DNA from: CAZJBP01 sp964544115 | Lineage (GTDB): Bacteria; Verrucomicrobiota; Kiritimatiellia; UBA8416; JADHWI01 | Direction: 5' to 3' | NCBI GenBank assembly: GCA_964544115.1 | Contig: CAZJBP010000001.1 | Location: 1-60,705, forward strand | DNA length: 60,705 nt | Shown: positions 43,208 to 52,238 of the stretch, one piece after another | How the letters are laid out: the number at the start of each line of letters is the position of its first letter | How positions within the stretch are numbered: the stretch's first letter is position 1 | Notes under the pieces: generated by a model | What the model was told of the DNA's origin: nothing | The model's database searches: none | The model's input: only the letters and a program-made list of their open reading frames with translations | Made by a program: the position numbers and the translations under genes

Positions 43208-44245
43208 CTACTCCGGCACCTCAACGGGTCGGCCGTCGGTCAGGCTCCCGGCGACGGCTTCGGTGAAGGCCATGTAGCGGACGCCGGTGGCGAAGGACGT
43301 GAGGGTGACCGGTCGGCCTTCGCGGATGGAGGCGACAAAGTCCTCCTCCACGCGCCATCCCGGCGCCTCTGCCGGCGGCGCGATGTCCCGCAGGGCCGTC
43401 TCCCCGCGCCGCCCGATGCTCAGACGGTTGTCATCCGCCGAAAAACGGAGGGTCCCTTCGCTGCCGTACAGCGTCAGCGTGTTCTCGCGCACGCCGCCCG
43501 CCACGTTGGAGATCAGCATGGACAGCAGCGCGCCGCCGGCCATCTCGGCGGAGATAACGAGGTGATCGGGGATGAGGACCGGCGAGCCCGCGCCGGTTTC
43601 GGGGTGTGTTCGCGTTGGCTGGCAGATGGAGCCGCGGGCGGCCACGCGCGTCGCCTCGCCGATCCAGCGCATCAGCGTTTCGTACCAGATGCCCAGGCTC
43701 ATGATATTCAGGCCGCTGAGCGTTGCGTCCTGCCGCCACGACATCGGGGCCTCACGGTCCAGGTACGCGCCGGAGAGAGCGCGCAGGTCGGCGGCGAGGA
43801 CGTTCCCGATGGCCCCCTCGGCCAGCAGGCGCCGCACCAGGCCGTCGAACGGGAGTGTGAACGGCGCCGGCACAAGCTGTGCGACGCGGTCAGGCCGCTG
43901 CCTCGCCGCCGCGTGCATGTCCAGCGCCTCGGCCAGGTTCATGGCCATGCGGGCCTCGCACAGGACGTGCTTGCCGGCGGCCAGCGCGGCCCGCGTGACC
44001 TCGGCGTGCAGGCACGGCCAGGTGCCGATGACGATCGCATCCGTATCCGCGGCGGCCACCAGATCCTGCCACCGGTCGTAGACCGTGGGGATGCCGAAGG
44101 CCTCGGCCACCCGCCCGGAGGACTCGCGGCTGCGGTTGCACACGCTGACCAGGCGCACCCCGGGAATGGCGGCCAGCCCGGGGATGTGGCGCAGGCGGGT
44201 GTTGGCTCCGGCTCCGACGAAACCGATGCGCAGGGCGTCGGCCAT
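43208..44245 (-). CDS. Gfo/Idh/MocA-family oxidoreductase
   Basis: 345 aa. Rossmann fold N-terminus (IGFVGAGANTRLRHIPGL, about 7-24) and the C-terminal alpha/beta domain of this family. The usual E-K-P motif after the fourth strand reads E97-A-R instead, so the common catalytic lysine is missing; such forms exist but the activity is uncertain. Substrate is unknown, most likely a sugar or cyclitol. Start chosen at ATG 44245, where the fold begins. Confidence 0.85.
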   Translation of the reverse strand: MADALRIGFVGAGANTRLRHIPGLAAIPGVRLVSVCNRSRESSGRVAEAFGIPTVYDRWQDLVAAADTDAIVIGTWPCLHAEVTRAALAAGKHVLCEARMAMNLAEALDMHAAARQRPDRVAQLVPAPFTLPFDGLVRRLLAEGAIGNVLAADLRALSGAYLDREAPMSWRQDATLSGLNIMSLGIWYETLMRWIGEATRVAARGSICQPTRTHPETGAGSPVLIPDHLVISAEMAGGALLSMLISNVAGGVRENTLTLYGSEGTLRFSADDNRLSIGRRGETALRDIAPPAEAPGWRVEEDFVASIREGRPVTLTSFATGVRYMAFTEAVAGSLTDGRPVEVPE

Positions 44246-44265
44246 GGGACTTTCTCCTCCGGCGT

Positions 44266-44931
44266 TCATCTCAGGCACGGCTCGATATCGAGTGCGACCG
44301 ACGAGCGCACCAGATCGGAGACCGTGTTCTGCAGGCGCTGCGCGTCGGGGGGGGGCGGCAGGTAGACGGCGATGCGTTCAGCCAGCCGGCGCTCCAGGAC
44401 GGGCGCCGGCGCGAGCAGGTCGCGCGGCACCGTCTCCGGGGCGGCGAGGGCGGCCCGGGCTTCGGCCAGCAGGCGATGGACCGACAGGCCGCAGGCGCCG
44501 GGGTGCGATCGGAACAGATTTCCGGCGCAGAGGTCGCCCAGGGCGCGCAGGTACGTTTCCGCGTGGCCGGTTCGCAGGCGCGTCTCCAGGTGGGCTTCGG
44601 TGAGCAGCAGCAGCGCGGCCGCGAACTCCACGGCCACGCGCCACTGCGCCTCGGCGTCGGCCGGTGGTGGTGCGTCGGGGGACAGGCCGTTCGTTCCGAG
44701 GACGGCCGCCGCCGCGTGCCGGGCGGAACGGTGCAGATGGTCGGCCAGCGTCAGCGGGGACGTCGTCACCTTCCCACGGGGGGACGAGTGGCGGCGGCGC
44801 TGGCGCTGGCCGTGGCGCACCTTCGCCAGGTCCACGACGCCGAATATAATCAGGCCGATAAAGAACGAGGCCAGAGCGATCAGTACCAGGGTGAAGAAGG
44901 CCCCGGCCGTGCCTATGATGGTGTCTGCCAT
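44266..44931 (-). CDS. Unknown protein with one membrane helix
   Basis: 221 aa from ATG 44931. It has an N-terminal hydrophobic helix (about 8-36), then a basic stretch (RHGQRQRRRH), so the bulk is probably cytoplasmic. The rest is helical and rich in Ala, Leu and Arg, with no motif I recognise. It lies 20 bases before the oxidoreductase gene and probably shares its transcript. Confidence 0.6.
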   Translation of the reverse strand: MADTIIGTAGAFFTLVLIALASFFIGLIIFGVVDLAKVRHGQRQRRRHSSPRGKVTTSPLTLADHLHRSARHAAAAVLGTNGLSPDAPPPADAEAQWRVAVEFAAALLLLTEAHLETRLRTGHAETYLRALGDLCAGNLFRSHPGACGLSVHRLLAEARAALAAPETVPRDLLAPAPVLERRLAERIAVYLPPPPDAQRLQNTVSDLVRSSVALDIEPCLR

Positions 44932-45027
44932 ATTGCACCCCGACACACCGGCGGCAGCGACGCGCTCGCCGGCGGAAGGGAGGTTAGCATGAACCCGCTC
45001 CGTGTACAGTGCTGTAGTTGATCCGGT

Positions 45028-46200
45028 TCAGCCCGCAGCCAGGACGCGCAGCCAGCGCAGGGCGAGGACAAAGAGGGCCGCGTGCGCGGCGAGGGGCAGC
45101 AGGTAGATGCGGTCCCGCGAGCGGGCAAAGGCCAGCAGCAGAAACACCGCGCCCGGCACCAGCACGCGGGCATAGCTCCACGGCTCAACCCAGACCTTGG
45201 GCGACATCACGAACGGCATCGCGGAAAAGCCCAGCAGGCCTAGGCTCACCTCGTCCCGGCGGCGGAGGACCTCGCGCAGGGCGAGCCCGGCCGCCACGCA
45301 CGCGGTTGCCACGAACAGGCCCAGAAAGAGCCGCTCCGTCAGGCTGTGCGCCGGGAGCCCGGCCCACACGTCGGCGACATGGTCCCACAGCGCTGCCAGC
45401 GGCCGGCCGAGGTTCTGCTGGCCCCCGCGCCAGGACGGCATCCCGAACCGCAGCGCCACAACCGCCTGCCACGCGGCGAACGGCCCCAGCGAGGCAGCCA
45501 GGGCGGCGGCGGAGCGGCGGTCACGCCGGCGGACGAGCGCGTCGAAGCAGAGCACCGGCGCCATGACGGCGGACGTTTCGCGCGCGAGGCAGGCCAGGGC
45601 CAGCCCCGCCGCGGCCCAGCCGGTTCGGCGGGCGGCGTAGGCCGCCATCGCCGCGGTCAGCAGGGCCGTGGCCAGCGGCTCGGACAGGTCGCGCGCCGTG
45701 GCCAGCAGCAGGCCGCTCAGCGTGGCATAGAGCAGGCCCCACCACGGGGCGAGCCCCTCACGCCGGCAGAACATGGCCGCCGCGAACACGCCGCCGGCGA
45801 TGGACAGGAGGTTCACGACGACCATCGCCCAGGGCATCCACGCCACGCGCCCCGCGGACAGCAGCGCCGTGAGCCAGGGGTAAAGAATGCGCTGGTAACG
45901 ATAGGCCGGGATGTCCATGTGGCGCGAGTACCCCCGGTTGATCCACGGATCGCAGGCCGCGAACAGGAAGAACTGTCCGTCGTACCCGTCGCTGCGCTTC
46001 ACAACGAGCACGTGATCGCGGATCTCCTGCGGCGGCCGGTAGCGGTCGCCCGCGCAGATCAGGCCGGAAACGTCGCCGCCGAAGGGAGCCACCAGGCGGG
46101 CAACGATCCCCGCGTAGAGCAAGACCGCGATGGCCGGCGCGGCCCACAGCCCGTGGTGGGCAAGACGGCGAAGCCACCGGGATGCGCGTTGGGGGTCCAT
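45028..46200 (-). CDS. Polytopic membrane protein, GT-C glycosyltransferase-like
   Basis: 390 aa from ATG 46200, with about nine to ten hydrophobic segments. After the first helix comes a loop (FGGDVSGLICAGDRYRPP) with acidic residues, then KRSDGYDGQFFLFAACDPW and YRYQRILYPWL, a pattern resembling membrane proteins of the mannosyltransferase/GT-C class. The donor would be a polyprenyl-phosphate sugar. It ends the minus-strand block and is divergent from the NusG-like gene, so the 105-base gap holds both promoters. Confidence 0.65.
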   Translation of the reverse strand: MDPQRASRWLRRLAHHGLWAAPAIAVLLYAGIVARLVAPFGGDVSGLICAGDRYRPPQEIRDHVLVVKRSDGYDGQFFLFAACDPWINRGYSRHMDIPAYRYQRILYPWLTALLSAGRVAWMPWAMVVVNLLSIAGGVFAAAMFCRREGLAPWWGLLYATLSGLLLATARDLSEPLATALLTAAMAAYAARRTGWAAAGLALACLARETSAVMAPVLCFDALVRRRDRRSAAALAASLGPFAAWQAVVALRFGMPSWRGGQQNLGRPLAALWDHVADVWAGLPAHSLTERLFLGLFVATACVAAGLALREVLRRRDEVSLGLLGFSAMPFVMSPKVWVEPWSYARVLVPGAVFLLLAFARSRDRIYLLPLAAHAALFVLALRWLRVLAAG

Positions 46201-46305
46201 GGGGTCGGCAGTGTAAGGCCAGCGCCGCGCGCGCGCAACGCTGCGGCCATCTTCCGGACAAGTTGGGTGTTGCGGCCGCGGGCGCGAGCGGGTACGTTCT
46301 GGCCC

Positions 46306-46788
46306 ATGGGCTGGAACGTCCTGCATGTCAAACCGCGCCGCGAGAAGAAGGTGGCGGAGCACTGCGAGCAGCTGAAGGTCGAGCACTACCTGCCGCTGCG
46401 GCAGGAAACCAAGGTCTACCAGCGCCGCAAGGTGACGGTCTCCAAGCCGGTCTTTCCCGGTTACATCTTCGCGTCGTTTGACGACGAGGGCCGGGTGAGC
46501 CTACTCAAGACCAACTGCCTTGTGCGGATCCTGCCGTCGCCGGACGAATCCGCGCTGGTGCATGAGCTGGACCAGGTGCGCGCGGCGCTGGCGGTGGACC
46601 CGACGCTGGGCGCCACGGCGGCGATGAGGAAGGGCCGGACGGTTCGCATTGTGGGCGGCCCGTTCCGCGGCATCGAGGGCCGGATCGACATGCTCAAGGG
46701 CCAAACGATGGTGTGCCTCAACGTCGAGATGATCGGGCAGGCCATCCGGGTCGAGGTGGATCGCAGCCTGGTGGAACTGGCGGATTGA
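46306..46788 (+). CDS. NusG-like transcription antiterminator (UpxY/RfaH type)
   Basis: 160 aa. WNVLHVKPRREKKVAEHCEQ starts an NGN domain, FPGYIFASF is conserved in NusG paralogues, and a C-terminal KOW motif (GRTVRIVGGPFRGIEGRI) is present. Position immediately ahead of rmlA (21 bases) suggests a role in transcription of a polysaccharide operon. The start at 46306 has no good Shine-Dalgarno sequence. Confidence 0.88.
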   Translation: MGWNVLHVKPRREKKVAEHCEQLKVEHYLPLRQETKVYQRRKVTVSKPVFPGYIFASFDDEGRVSLLKTNCLVRILPSPDESALVHELDQVRAALAVDPTLGATAAMRKGRTVRIVGGPFRGIEGRIDMLKGQTMVCLNVEMIGQAIRVEVDRSLVELAD

Positions 46789-46809
46789 TACAGGGAGGGA
46801 CCGCGGACC

Positions 46810-47715
46810 ATGACGAACGCGACAACGGCGAGCTGGAAGGGCATTGTGCTGGCCGGCGGGGCGGGCAGCCGGCTGCATCCCATGACGCGGACGGTCAGCA
46901 AGCAGATGCTGCCGGTCTACGACAAGCCGATGATCTATTATCCCATCGGCACGCTGATGCTCGGCGGGATCCGGGACATCCTGATCATCTCCACCCCGAC
47001 GGACCTGCCGCGCTTCCGCGAACTCCTCGGCGACGGGGCTGAACTGGGCCTGCACTTCTCCTATGCGCTGCAGACGGCGCCGCGCGGCCTGCCCGAGGCC
47101 TTTACGATCGCCGGGGATTTCCTCGCCGGCCACCCCGCGTGCCTGATCCTGGGCGACAACCTGTTCTACGGCGATCTGCAGTTCTTCCGCGAGGCCCTGA
47201 CGCACACGACCGGCGGCACGATTTTCGGCTACCCCGTGCAGGATCCCGAGCGCTACGGCGTGGTGGAGTTCGACCGCGCCGGGCGCGTGCTGAGCATCGA
47301 GGAGAAGCCGGAGAAGCCGAAGAGCCGTTACGCGATTCCCGGGCTCTACTGCTTCGACTCCCGCGTGGTCGATGTAGCGCGCAGCCTGAAGCCCTCGGTG
47401 CGCGGCGAGACGGAGATCACCGACGTCATCCGCGCCTACATGAACTGGGGCGAGCTGCGGGTGAAGAAGATGGCGCGCGGCATCGCCTGGCTCGACACCG
47501 GCACCCCGCTGAGCCTGCTCGAGGCCTCGCAGTTTGTCGCCACGGTCGAGCACCGGCAGGGGCTCAAGATCGCCTGCCTGGAAGAGGTGGCGTACCGCAT
47601 GGGCATGATCGACCTCGCGGGTTTCCGCGCGCGCGCCGCAGCGTATGCCAACAACTCCTACGGCGCCTACTTGCGCGAACTGCTGCGCGACTTCGAGGAA
47701 CACGGCGGCGCGTGA
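46810..47715 (+). CDS. rmlA: Glucose-1-phosphate thymidylyltransferase
   Basis: 301 aa. GIVLAGGAGSRLHPMT is the nucleotidyl-transfer motif, followed by SKQMLPVYDKPMIYYP, ILGDNLFYG with the metal-binding aspartate, EKPEKPKSRYAIPGLY and WLDTGTP. It makes dTDP-glucose for dTDP-sugar synthesis such as rhamnose. It is co-oriented with the NusG-like gene; no rmlBCD follows in this window, since the next two genes are on the opposite strand. Confidence 0.95.
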   Translation: MTNATTASWKGIVLAGGAGSRLHPMTRTVSKQMLPVYDKPMIYYPIGTLMLGGIRDILIISTPTDLPRFRELLGDGAELGLHFSYALQTAPRGLPEAFTIAGDFLAGHPACLILGDNLFYGDLQFFREALTHTTGGTIFGYPVQDPERYGVVEFDRAGRVLSIEEKPEKPKSRYAIPGLYCFDSRVVDVARSLKPSVRGETEITDVIRAYMNWGELRVKKMARGIAWLDTGTPLSLLEASQFVATVEHRQGLKIACLEEVAYRMGMIDLAGFRARAAAYANNSYGAYLRELLRDFEEHGGA

Positions 47716-47757
47716 CAAGAGTCCTCCGCCGCCGCGGCAGTGGGATGCGCTGGCCTC

Positions 47758-49842
47758 TCAGCGTGCGGCCTCGCCTGGCGCGGCCTCGCCCGTGGTCCGG
47801 TGGCCGAATTTATGGGGCAGGAACAGAAACCGCCAGTAACGCTCCTTGTCGTCTCGGTAGTATTCCAGCAGCCGGTAGATCACGTTGACGTGCCGCCGTT
47901 CGCCGCCCTGCACATCCACCAGCGGCTGAAACGTGAACTGGTAGCGCCGGTCATCGCGCGCCCACCGAATCAGTCCCAGCAGGATCTTCGTCTCCCGCTC
48001 GCCATCGGGCGATTTCGTGGACCATGACAGCAGCGGCGGCAGGATTGTCCTGCCGCCGGAGTGGAGGTACAGAGGGATGACATTGAAGTAGTTGTCGCCC
48101 CACCAGACGGGCCCAGCCCCCTTGTGGCCTTTCCAGTCCCACGCAGGCGGGAGCAGCAGGATCCAGTTGTCATCCTTGCTCCAATAGACGGGGAAGACGT
48201 CGAGGTAGTTGTCGCCCCACCAGACGTTGAGAACACCGTGGTTGTCACTCCAGTTCCAGGCCGGCGGCAGGAGCAGGATCCAGTCGTCCCCGGAGCTCCA
48301 GTAGATCGGGAAGACGTCAAAGTAGTTGTCACCCCACCAGACGGGGCCAACGCCGTGGTTGCCATTCCAGTTCCACGCCGGCGGCAGGAGCAGGAGCCAG
48401 TCGTCGCCCGAGCTCCAGTAGAGCGGGAACACGTCGAGATAGTTGTCGCCCCACCAGACCGGGCCAACGCCGTAGTTGCCGTCCCAGTTCCAGGCCGGCG
48501 GCAGGAGCAGCAGCCAGTCGTCGCCGGAGCTCCAGTAGACGGGGAAAACGTGGAGATAGTCCTCGCCCCACCAGACGGGGCCTGCGCCGTGGTTGCCGTT
48601 CCAGTTCCACGCCGGCGGCAGGAGCAGGAGCCAGTCGTCGCCATAGCCCCAGTAGACGGGAAAGACGTCGAAGTAGTTCTCGCCCCACCAGACCGGGCCG
48701 ATGCCGCGGTTGCCGTGCCAGTTCCAAGTCAGGGGGATCAGCAGCCAGGTGTCATCGGTGCTCCAATAGAAGGGGAAGACATCGAAGTAGTTCTCGCTCC
48801 ACCAGACCGGGCCGATGCCATGGTGGTCTTCGACATCCCACGCCACGGGCAGCAGCAGCCAGTTGTCGTCCCACCCCCAGAACAGGGGAAACACATCGAA
48901 GTAGTTCTCGCCCCACCAGACGGGGCCAACCCCCTTGTCGCCACCCCAGTTCCACATGGGAGGGACGATCAGGAGCCAGTCATCGTTCTGGCTCCAGTAC
49001 AGCGGAAAGACATCCAGATAGTCTTCGCCCCACCAGACGGGGCCGACGCCGCGGTTGCCGTCCCAGTCCCACGCCAGCGGCAGCAGCAGCCAGTTGTCGC
49101 CGCGGCTGAAATAGAACGGGAAGACATCGACGTAGTCCTCGCCCCACCAGACGTTGAGAACGCCGTAATTCCCTTCCCAGTTCCACGCCGGCGGCAGGAG
49201 CAGAAGCCAGTCGTCGCCGGAGCTCCAGTAGACGGGGAAGACGTCGAGATAGTTGTCACCCCACCAGACGGGGCCAACGCCGTGGTTGCCGTTCCAGTTC
49301 CACGCCGGCGGCACAAGCAGGAGCCAGTCGTCTCCATAGCCCCAATAGACGGGAAAGACGTCAAAGTAGTTCTCACCCCACCAGACCGGACCGGCGCCGT
49401 GGTTGCCGTTCCAGTTCCAGGCCAGCGGAGGCACGATCCAGTTCTGGCCCTCGAACCAGACCAGCGGGGCGAAAATGAAGTAGTCCTCCCCCCACCAGAC
49501 GTTCAGGAATCCGCGGTTGCCGTTCAGATTCCAGGCCGGGGGCAGGATCAGCAGCCAGTCGTCTTCCCACGTCCAGACCAGGGGGGCCACGTGGAAGTAG
49601 TCGTTGCCCCAGATGACAGGCCCGACGTAGCGATCGAATTCATCGACCCGCTCGTGGCTGCCGATCAGCCAGAAGCACGCCATCATCTCCCGCTCGTCTT
49701 CGCTCACGGAAGTGGAATAGAAGGGCGCCCACTTGATGCCCTCCTCATAGACTTCGGCCCGTGCCGCACCTGGCGTCAGCACGAACAGGGCGACCGCCAC
49801 GGCAACGGTACGCGCGGCAACACCTCGCAGGGATCCTCTCAC
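47758..49842 (-). CDS. Secreted protein with fourteen 39-residue tryptophan-rich repeats
   Basis: 694 aa from GTG 49842 (GGGAGGGGG 8-16 bases upstream; another in-frame GTG at 49866). A signal peptide (about 1-29, VAVAVALFVLTPGAARA) is followed by residues about 74-577 containing 13 full repeats of 38-39 residues and a fourteenth decayed one. The unit is GPVWWGENYFDVFPVYW, a short acidic turn (GYGDDW), LLLLPPAWNWNGNHG. The repeat is very rich in Trp, Tyr, Phe and acidic residues. Length alternation comes from loss of one residue in LLLPLAW units. The C-terminal 85 residues (HVNVIYRLLEYYRDDKERYW) differ. No homologous family is known to me. A surface or periplasmic beta-repeat structure is inference. 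Confidence 0.8.
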   Translation of the reverse strand: MRGSLRGVAARTVAVAVALFVLTPGAARAEVYEEGIKWAPFYSTSVSEDEREMMACFWLIGSHERVDEFDRYVGPVIWGNDYFHVAPLVWTWEDDWLLILPPAWNLNGNRGFLNVWWGEDYFIFAPLVWFEGQNWIVPPLAWNWNGNHGAGPVWWGENYFDVFPVYWGYGDDWLLLVPPAWNWNGNHGVGPVWWGDNYLDVFPVYWSSGDDWLLLLPPAWNWEGNYGVLNVWWGEDYVDVFPFYFSRGDNWLLLPLAWDWDGNRGVGPVWWGEDYLDVFPLYWSQNDDWLLIVPPMWNWGGDKGVGPVWWGENYFDVFPLFWGWDDNWLLLPVAWDVEDHHGIGPVWWSENYFDVFPFYWSTDDTWLLIPLTWNWHGNRGIGPVWWGENYFDVFPVYWGYGDDWLLLLPPAWNWNGNHGAGPVWWGEDYLHVFPVYWSSGDDWLLLLPPAWNWDGNYGVGPVWWGDNYLDVFPLYWSSGDDWLLLLPPAWNWNGNHGVGPVWWGDNYFDVFPIYWSSGDDWILLLPPAWNWSDNHGVLNVWWGDNYLDVFPVYWSKDDNWILLLPPAWDWKGHKGAGPVWWGDNYFNVIPLYLHSGGRTILPPLLSWSTKSPDGERETKILLGLIRWARDDRRYQFTFQPLVDVQGGERRHVNVIYRLLEYYRDDKERYWRFLFLPHKFGHRTTGEAAPGEAAR
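48020..49623 (-). repeat. Tandem 114/117-bp repeats coding for the tryptophan-rich units
   Basis: Fourteen in-frame units of 117 or 114 bases run through the gene. Adjacent units near 48300-48660 are almost identical at DNA level (for example TTCCACGCCGGCGGCAGGAG recurs every 117 bases), while the outer units are more divergent, as expected from unequal crossing-over in the middle. Confidence 0.9.
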
Positions 49843-49924
49843 GACTGCACCCCCTCCCTGCAGCACTCGCGGCTGCCAGCCGTAGGGTGCGCCGGTCGTG
49901 ATAGGGTGTCAAGGCATTCTTAGG

Positions 49925-51835
49925 TCAACCCCAGTTGCCGACGTGGCGCCGGCGCACGAATTGCTCGTGCCAGATCCGCACGCCGAGGATGCCGAGGAGC
50001 AGCCGGCCCCACGCGCGCTGCCCGCGGCTGTGCTCCTCAAGCAGCCGGCGCACGCCCTCCGGCCGGAACAGCGGCGGCGTGTCGCCGCCGGCTGTGAGCA
50101 ACAGTTCGCGGGCGGGGCCCGGAAGGCCCTTGCACAGCCAGTGATCAAACGGCGAGATGAACGCAAACTTAGGGCGCCGTCGGATCGATCCCGGCAGCAC
50201 CCCGCGCATGGCACGCCGCAAGACGGTCTTCTCGCGCAGGCCGGTCATCTTCAGGGCCGGCGGGATTCCGGCGCAGAACTCCACAAAGGGGTGATCGAGG
50301 AACGGCACGCGCACTTCCAGCGAATGGGCCATGGACATGCGGTCCAGGCCGTGGATGACCGCGTCGGTCATGCGGGTCCTGAAGTCGAGGTGGAGCAGCT
50401 GATTGTGCGGATGCCACGTGGGGAAATCGTCCGGCAGCGTCAGCCGTTCATCCCCGACCGTGAGGGCGCCGGCCGCCTGCAGGAGCTCCGGGTGGATGAG
50501 GTCCCGCTCGAGTTCGGCGTGCAGCGCCGTGGGCACCGGTCCGATCCAGTGCGCGAACCGCGCAAAGCCGATGCGGGGAGCCGCGGCGAACACCTGGGCG
50601 GCCTTGGGCCAGCGCTGCCGGACCCACGGGTGGGCGGCGACCGCCGCGCGGGCGGCGGGCGGCAGGACCGAGAGGAGGCGGAGAATCTTTTCCGTGGCGT
50701 ACCAGGTGTAGCCTCCGAGCACTTCGTCGGCGCCCTCGCCGGACAGGACGACCTTGACGTGCTGCGCCGTCAGCTGCGCCAGCATCAGCCGCGGAATCTC
50801 CGTGGCGACGCCCATGGGCGCCTCCGCCCACCAGACCGCCTCGGGCATCCGCTCGAGGGCGCGGTCGGGGCACTGCAGCATGTGCGGAACGAGCCGCAGC
50901 GACGGTTCATCCAGCAGCGTCCGCTGGCCTCCGAACTCGTCGCAGTCGTGATCGGGGAAGCGGATGGAGAACGCGGGGACGGGCCGGTCGCTCGCCCGGC
51001 ACATAAGCGCCGTCACGGCGCTGGAATCGATGCCGCCGCTCAGCCACGTGCCGACCGGCACATCGCTGCGCAGGTGCAGACGCACCGATTCGGCCAGGCG
51101 CTCGCGGAACGCCTCCGCCCACTGGCGCGGGGACTGTCGCGGCTCCGCGCCGGCGGCCGGAAACCGGTATTCCCAGTAGGGCCGCACCGTCAGCCGCCCC
51201 GCCTCGTAGACGGCGAGGTGGCCGGGCGGCAGGCGCTGAACCGCCCGCAGCCCCGTGCGCGGGCCCTGCACGAAGCCGAAACGCAGCACGTCCAGGATCG
51301 CCTGCGGGGCGGCGTCCCGCGGCAGGGCCTGCACCGGGAGCAGGGATTTCACCTCCGAGGCGAAATACAGCGCATCCGCCGTCTCGGCGTAGCACAGCGG
51401 CTTGATGCCGGGACGGTCACGGGCGAGCAGCAGACGGCCGCGCCGCTCGTCCCAGACCGCCAGCCCGAACATCCCGCGGAGGTGCTCCAGGCAGGCGTCG
51501 CCGTGCTCCTCGTAGAGGTGGACGATCACCTCCGCGTCCGAATGCGTCCGAAAGAGGTGGCCCCGGGCGCAGAGCGCGGCGCGCAGCTCGATATGATTGT
51601 AAATTTCGCCGTTGCAGACGACGTGGACGAGCCCGTCCTCGGAGGCGATGGGCTGCTGCCCGCCCTCGAGGTCAATGATGCTCAGCCGCCGGAACCCGAG
51701 GCCCACGCCGGGGGCCAGGTGGAAGCCCTCGCCGTCCGGGCCGCGATGGACCGCCGCCGCCGCCATGCGCCTGAGCAGGGCCTCGTCGACAGGCGCCCGT
51801 CGATCCCGCGCAACGATTCCGCAGATGCCGCACAT
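49925..51835 (-). CDS. asnB: Asparagine synthetase (glutamine-hydrolysing)
   Basis: 636 aa. The ATG at 51835 leaves Cys2 (MCGICGIV) as the glutaminase nucleophile of the N-terminal class II amidotransferase domain. HRGPDGEG and CNGEIYNH lie in that domain, and the synthetase domain has the PP-loop WLSGGIDSSAV (about 245-255). It makes asparagine, but paralogues in polysaccharide regions can amidate sugar carboxyls or glycan precursors. The neighbouring rmlA and surface genes allow such a role. Confidence 0.92.
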   Translation of the reverse strand: MCGICGIVARDRRAPVDEALLRRMAAAAVHRGPDGEGFHLAPGVGLGFRRLSIIDLEGGQQPIASEDGLVHVVCNGEIYNHIELRAALCARGHLFRTHSDAEVIVHLYEEHGDACLEHLRGMFGLAVWDERRGRLLLARDRPGIKPLCYAETADALYFASEVKSLLPVQALPRDAAPQAILDVLRFGFVQGPRTGLRAVQRLPPGHLAVYEAGRLTVRPYWEYRFPAAGAEPRQSPRQWAEAFRERLAESVRLHLRSDVPVGTWLSGGIDSSAVTALMCRASDRPVPAFSIRFPDHDCDEFGGQRTLLDEPSLRLVPHMLQCPDRALERMPEAVWWAEAPMGVATEIPRLMLAQLTAQHVKVVLSGEGADEVLGGYTWYATEKILRLLSVLPPAARAAVAAHPWVRQRWPKAAQVFAAAPRIGFARFAHWIGPVPTALHAELERDLIHPELLQAAGALTVGDERLTLPDDFPTWHPHNQLLHLDFRTRMTDAVIHGLDRMSMAHSLEVRVPFLDHPFVEFCAGIPPALKMTGLREKTVLRRAMRGVLPGSIRRRPKFAFISPFDHWLCKGLPGPARELLLTAGGDTPPLFRPEGVRRLLEEHSRGQRAWGRLLLGILGVRIWHEQFVRRRHVGNWG

Positions 51836-52238
51836 GACGCGTCTGGCCTCCCGGTGGACCGGCGAGAGAATAAGGGGACGCAGCGCCCGTGTCACGCCGG
51901 GGTTGCGAGGAAGTAACGGGGCCCCTCTTCATCCTAATCTTACTCTTACTCGTAATCCCCCCCCCGCTCACGCCGCCCGCCTCCCCTCCCGCGGGTTGCG
52001 GGGACAGGTTCGCGGTTCCGGTTCGCAGTTCTCTCGTACCTTCCCTTCGGCGTCGGGGTCGGAATCGCTATCGGTATCGACGTCGGGTGGCCCGCGGGAG
52101 GGCGGTGTGAGGCTGACGGGGGATGCGCCCGCCCCCCCCTCCCACGCGCTGGCTGGACTTGCCGTGCGGTGTTACGCTAAAGTGCCCCCACATCATCTGG
52201 CCCAGCGACGGGCCGCCGACGGTGTGGAGGTGCGTCTC
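51836..52238. repeat. Divergent intergenic region with a decayed copy of the inverted-repeat family
   Basis: 403 bases without a gene between asnB and the lipoprotein gene. 51932-51955 is a 6-bp phased run (TAATCTTACTCTTACTCGTA). 52042-52090 matches the hexamer core of the element at 9-326 (CTTCGGCGTCGGGGTCGG and ATCGCTATCGGTATCGA), and 52115-52130 (GACGGGGGATGCGCCC) matches one terminal repeat. The opposite terminal repeat was not found, so the copy is partial. Runs of C at 51957-51965 and 52132-52142 are also present. Confidence 0.6.

Noticed and set aside
48061..49923. 620-codon plus-strand frame opposite the tryptophan-rich repeats
   Set aside because: It is a regular repeat only because the sense strand is. 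The minus-strand frame has a signal peptide, a ribosome site and conserved aromatic pattern; the plus frame has none of these.
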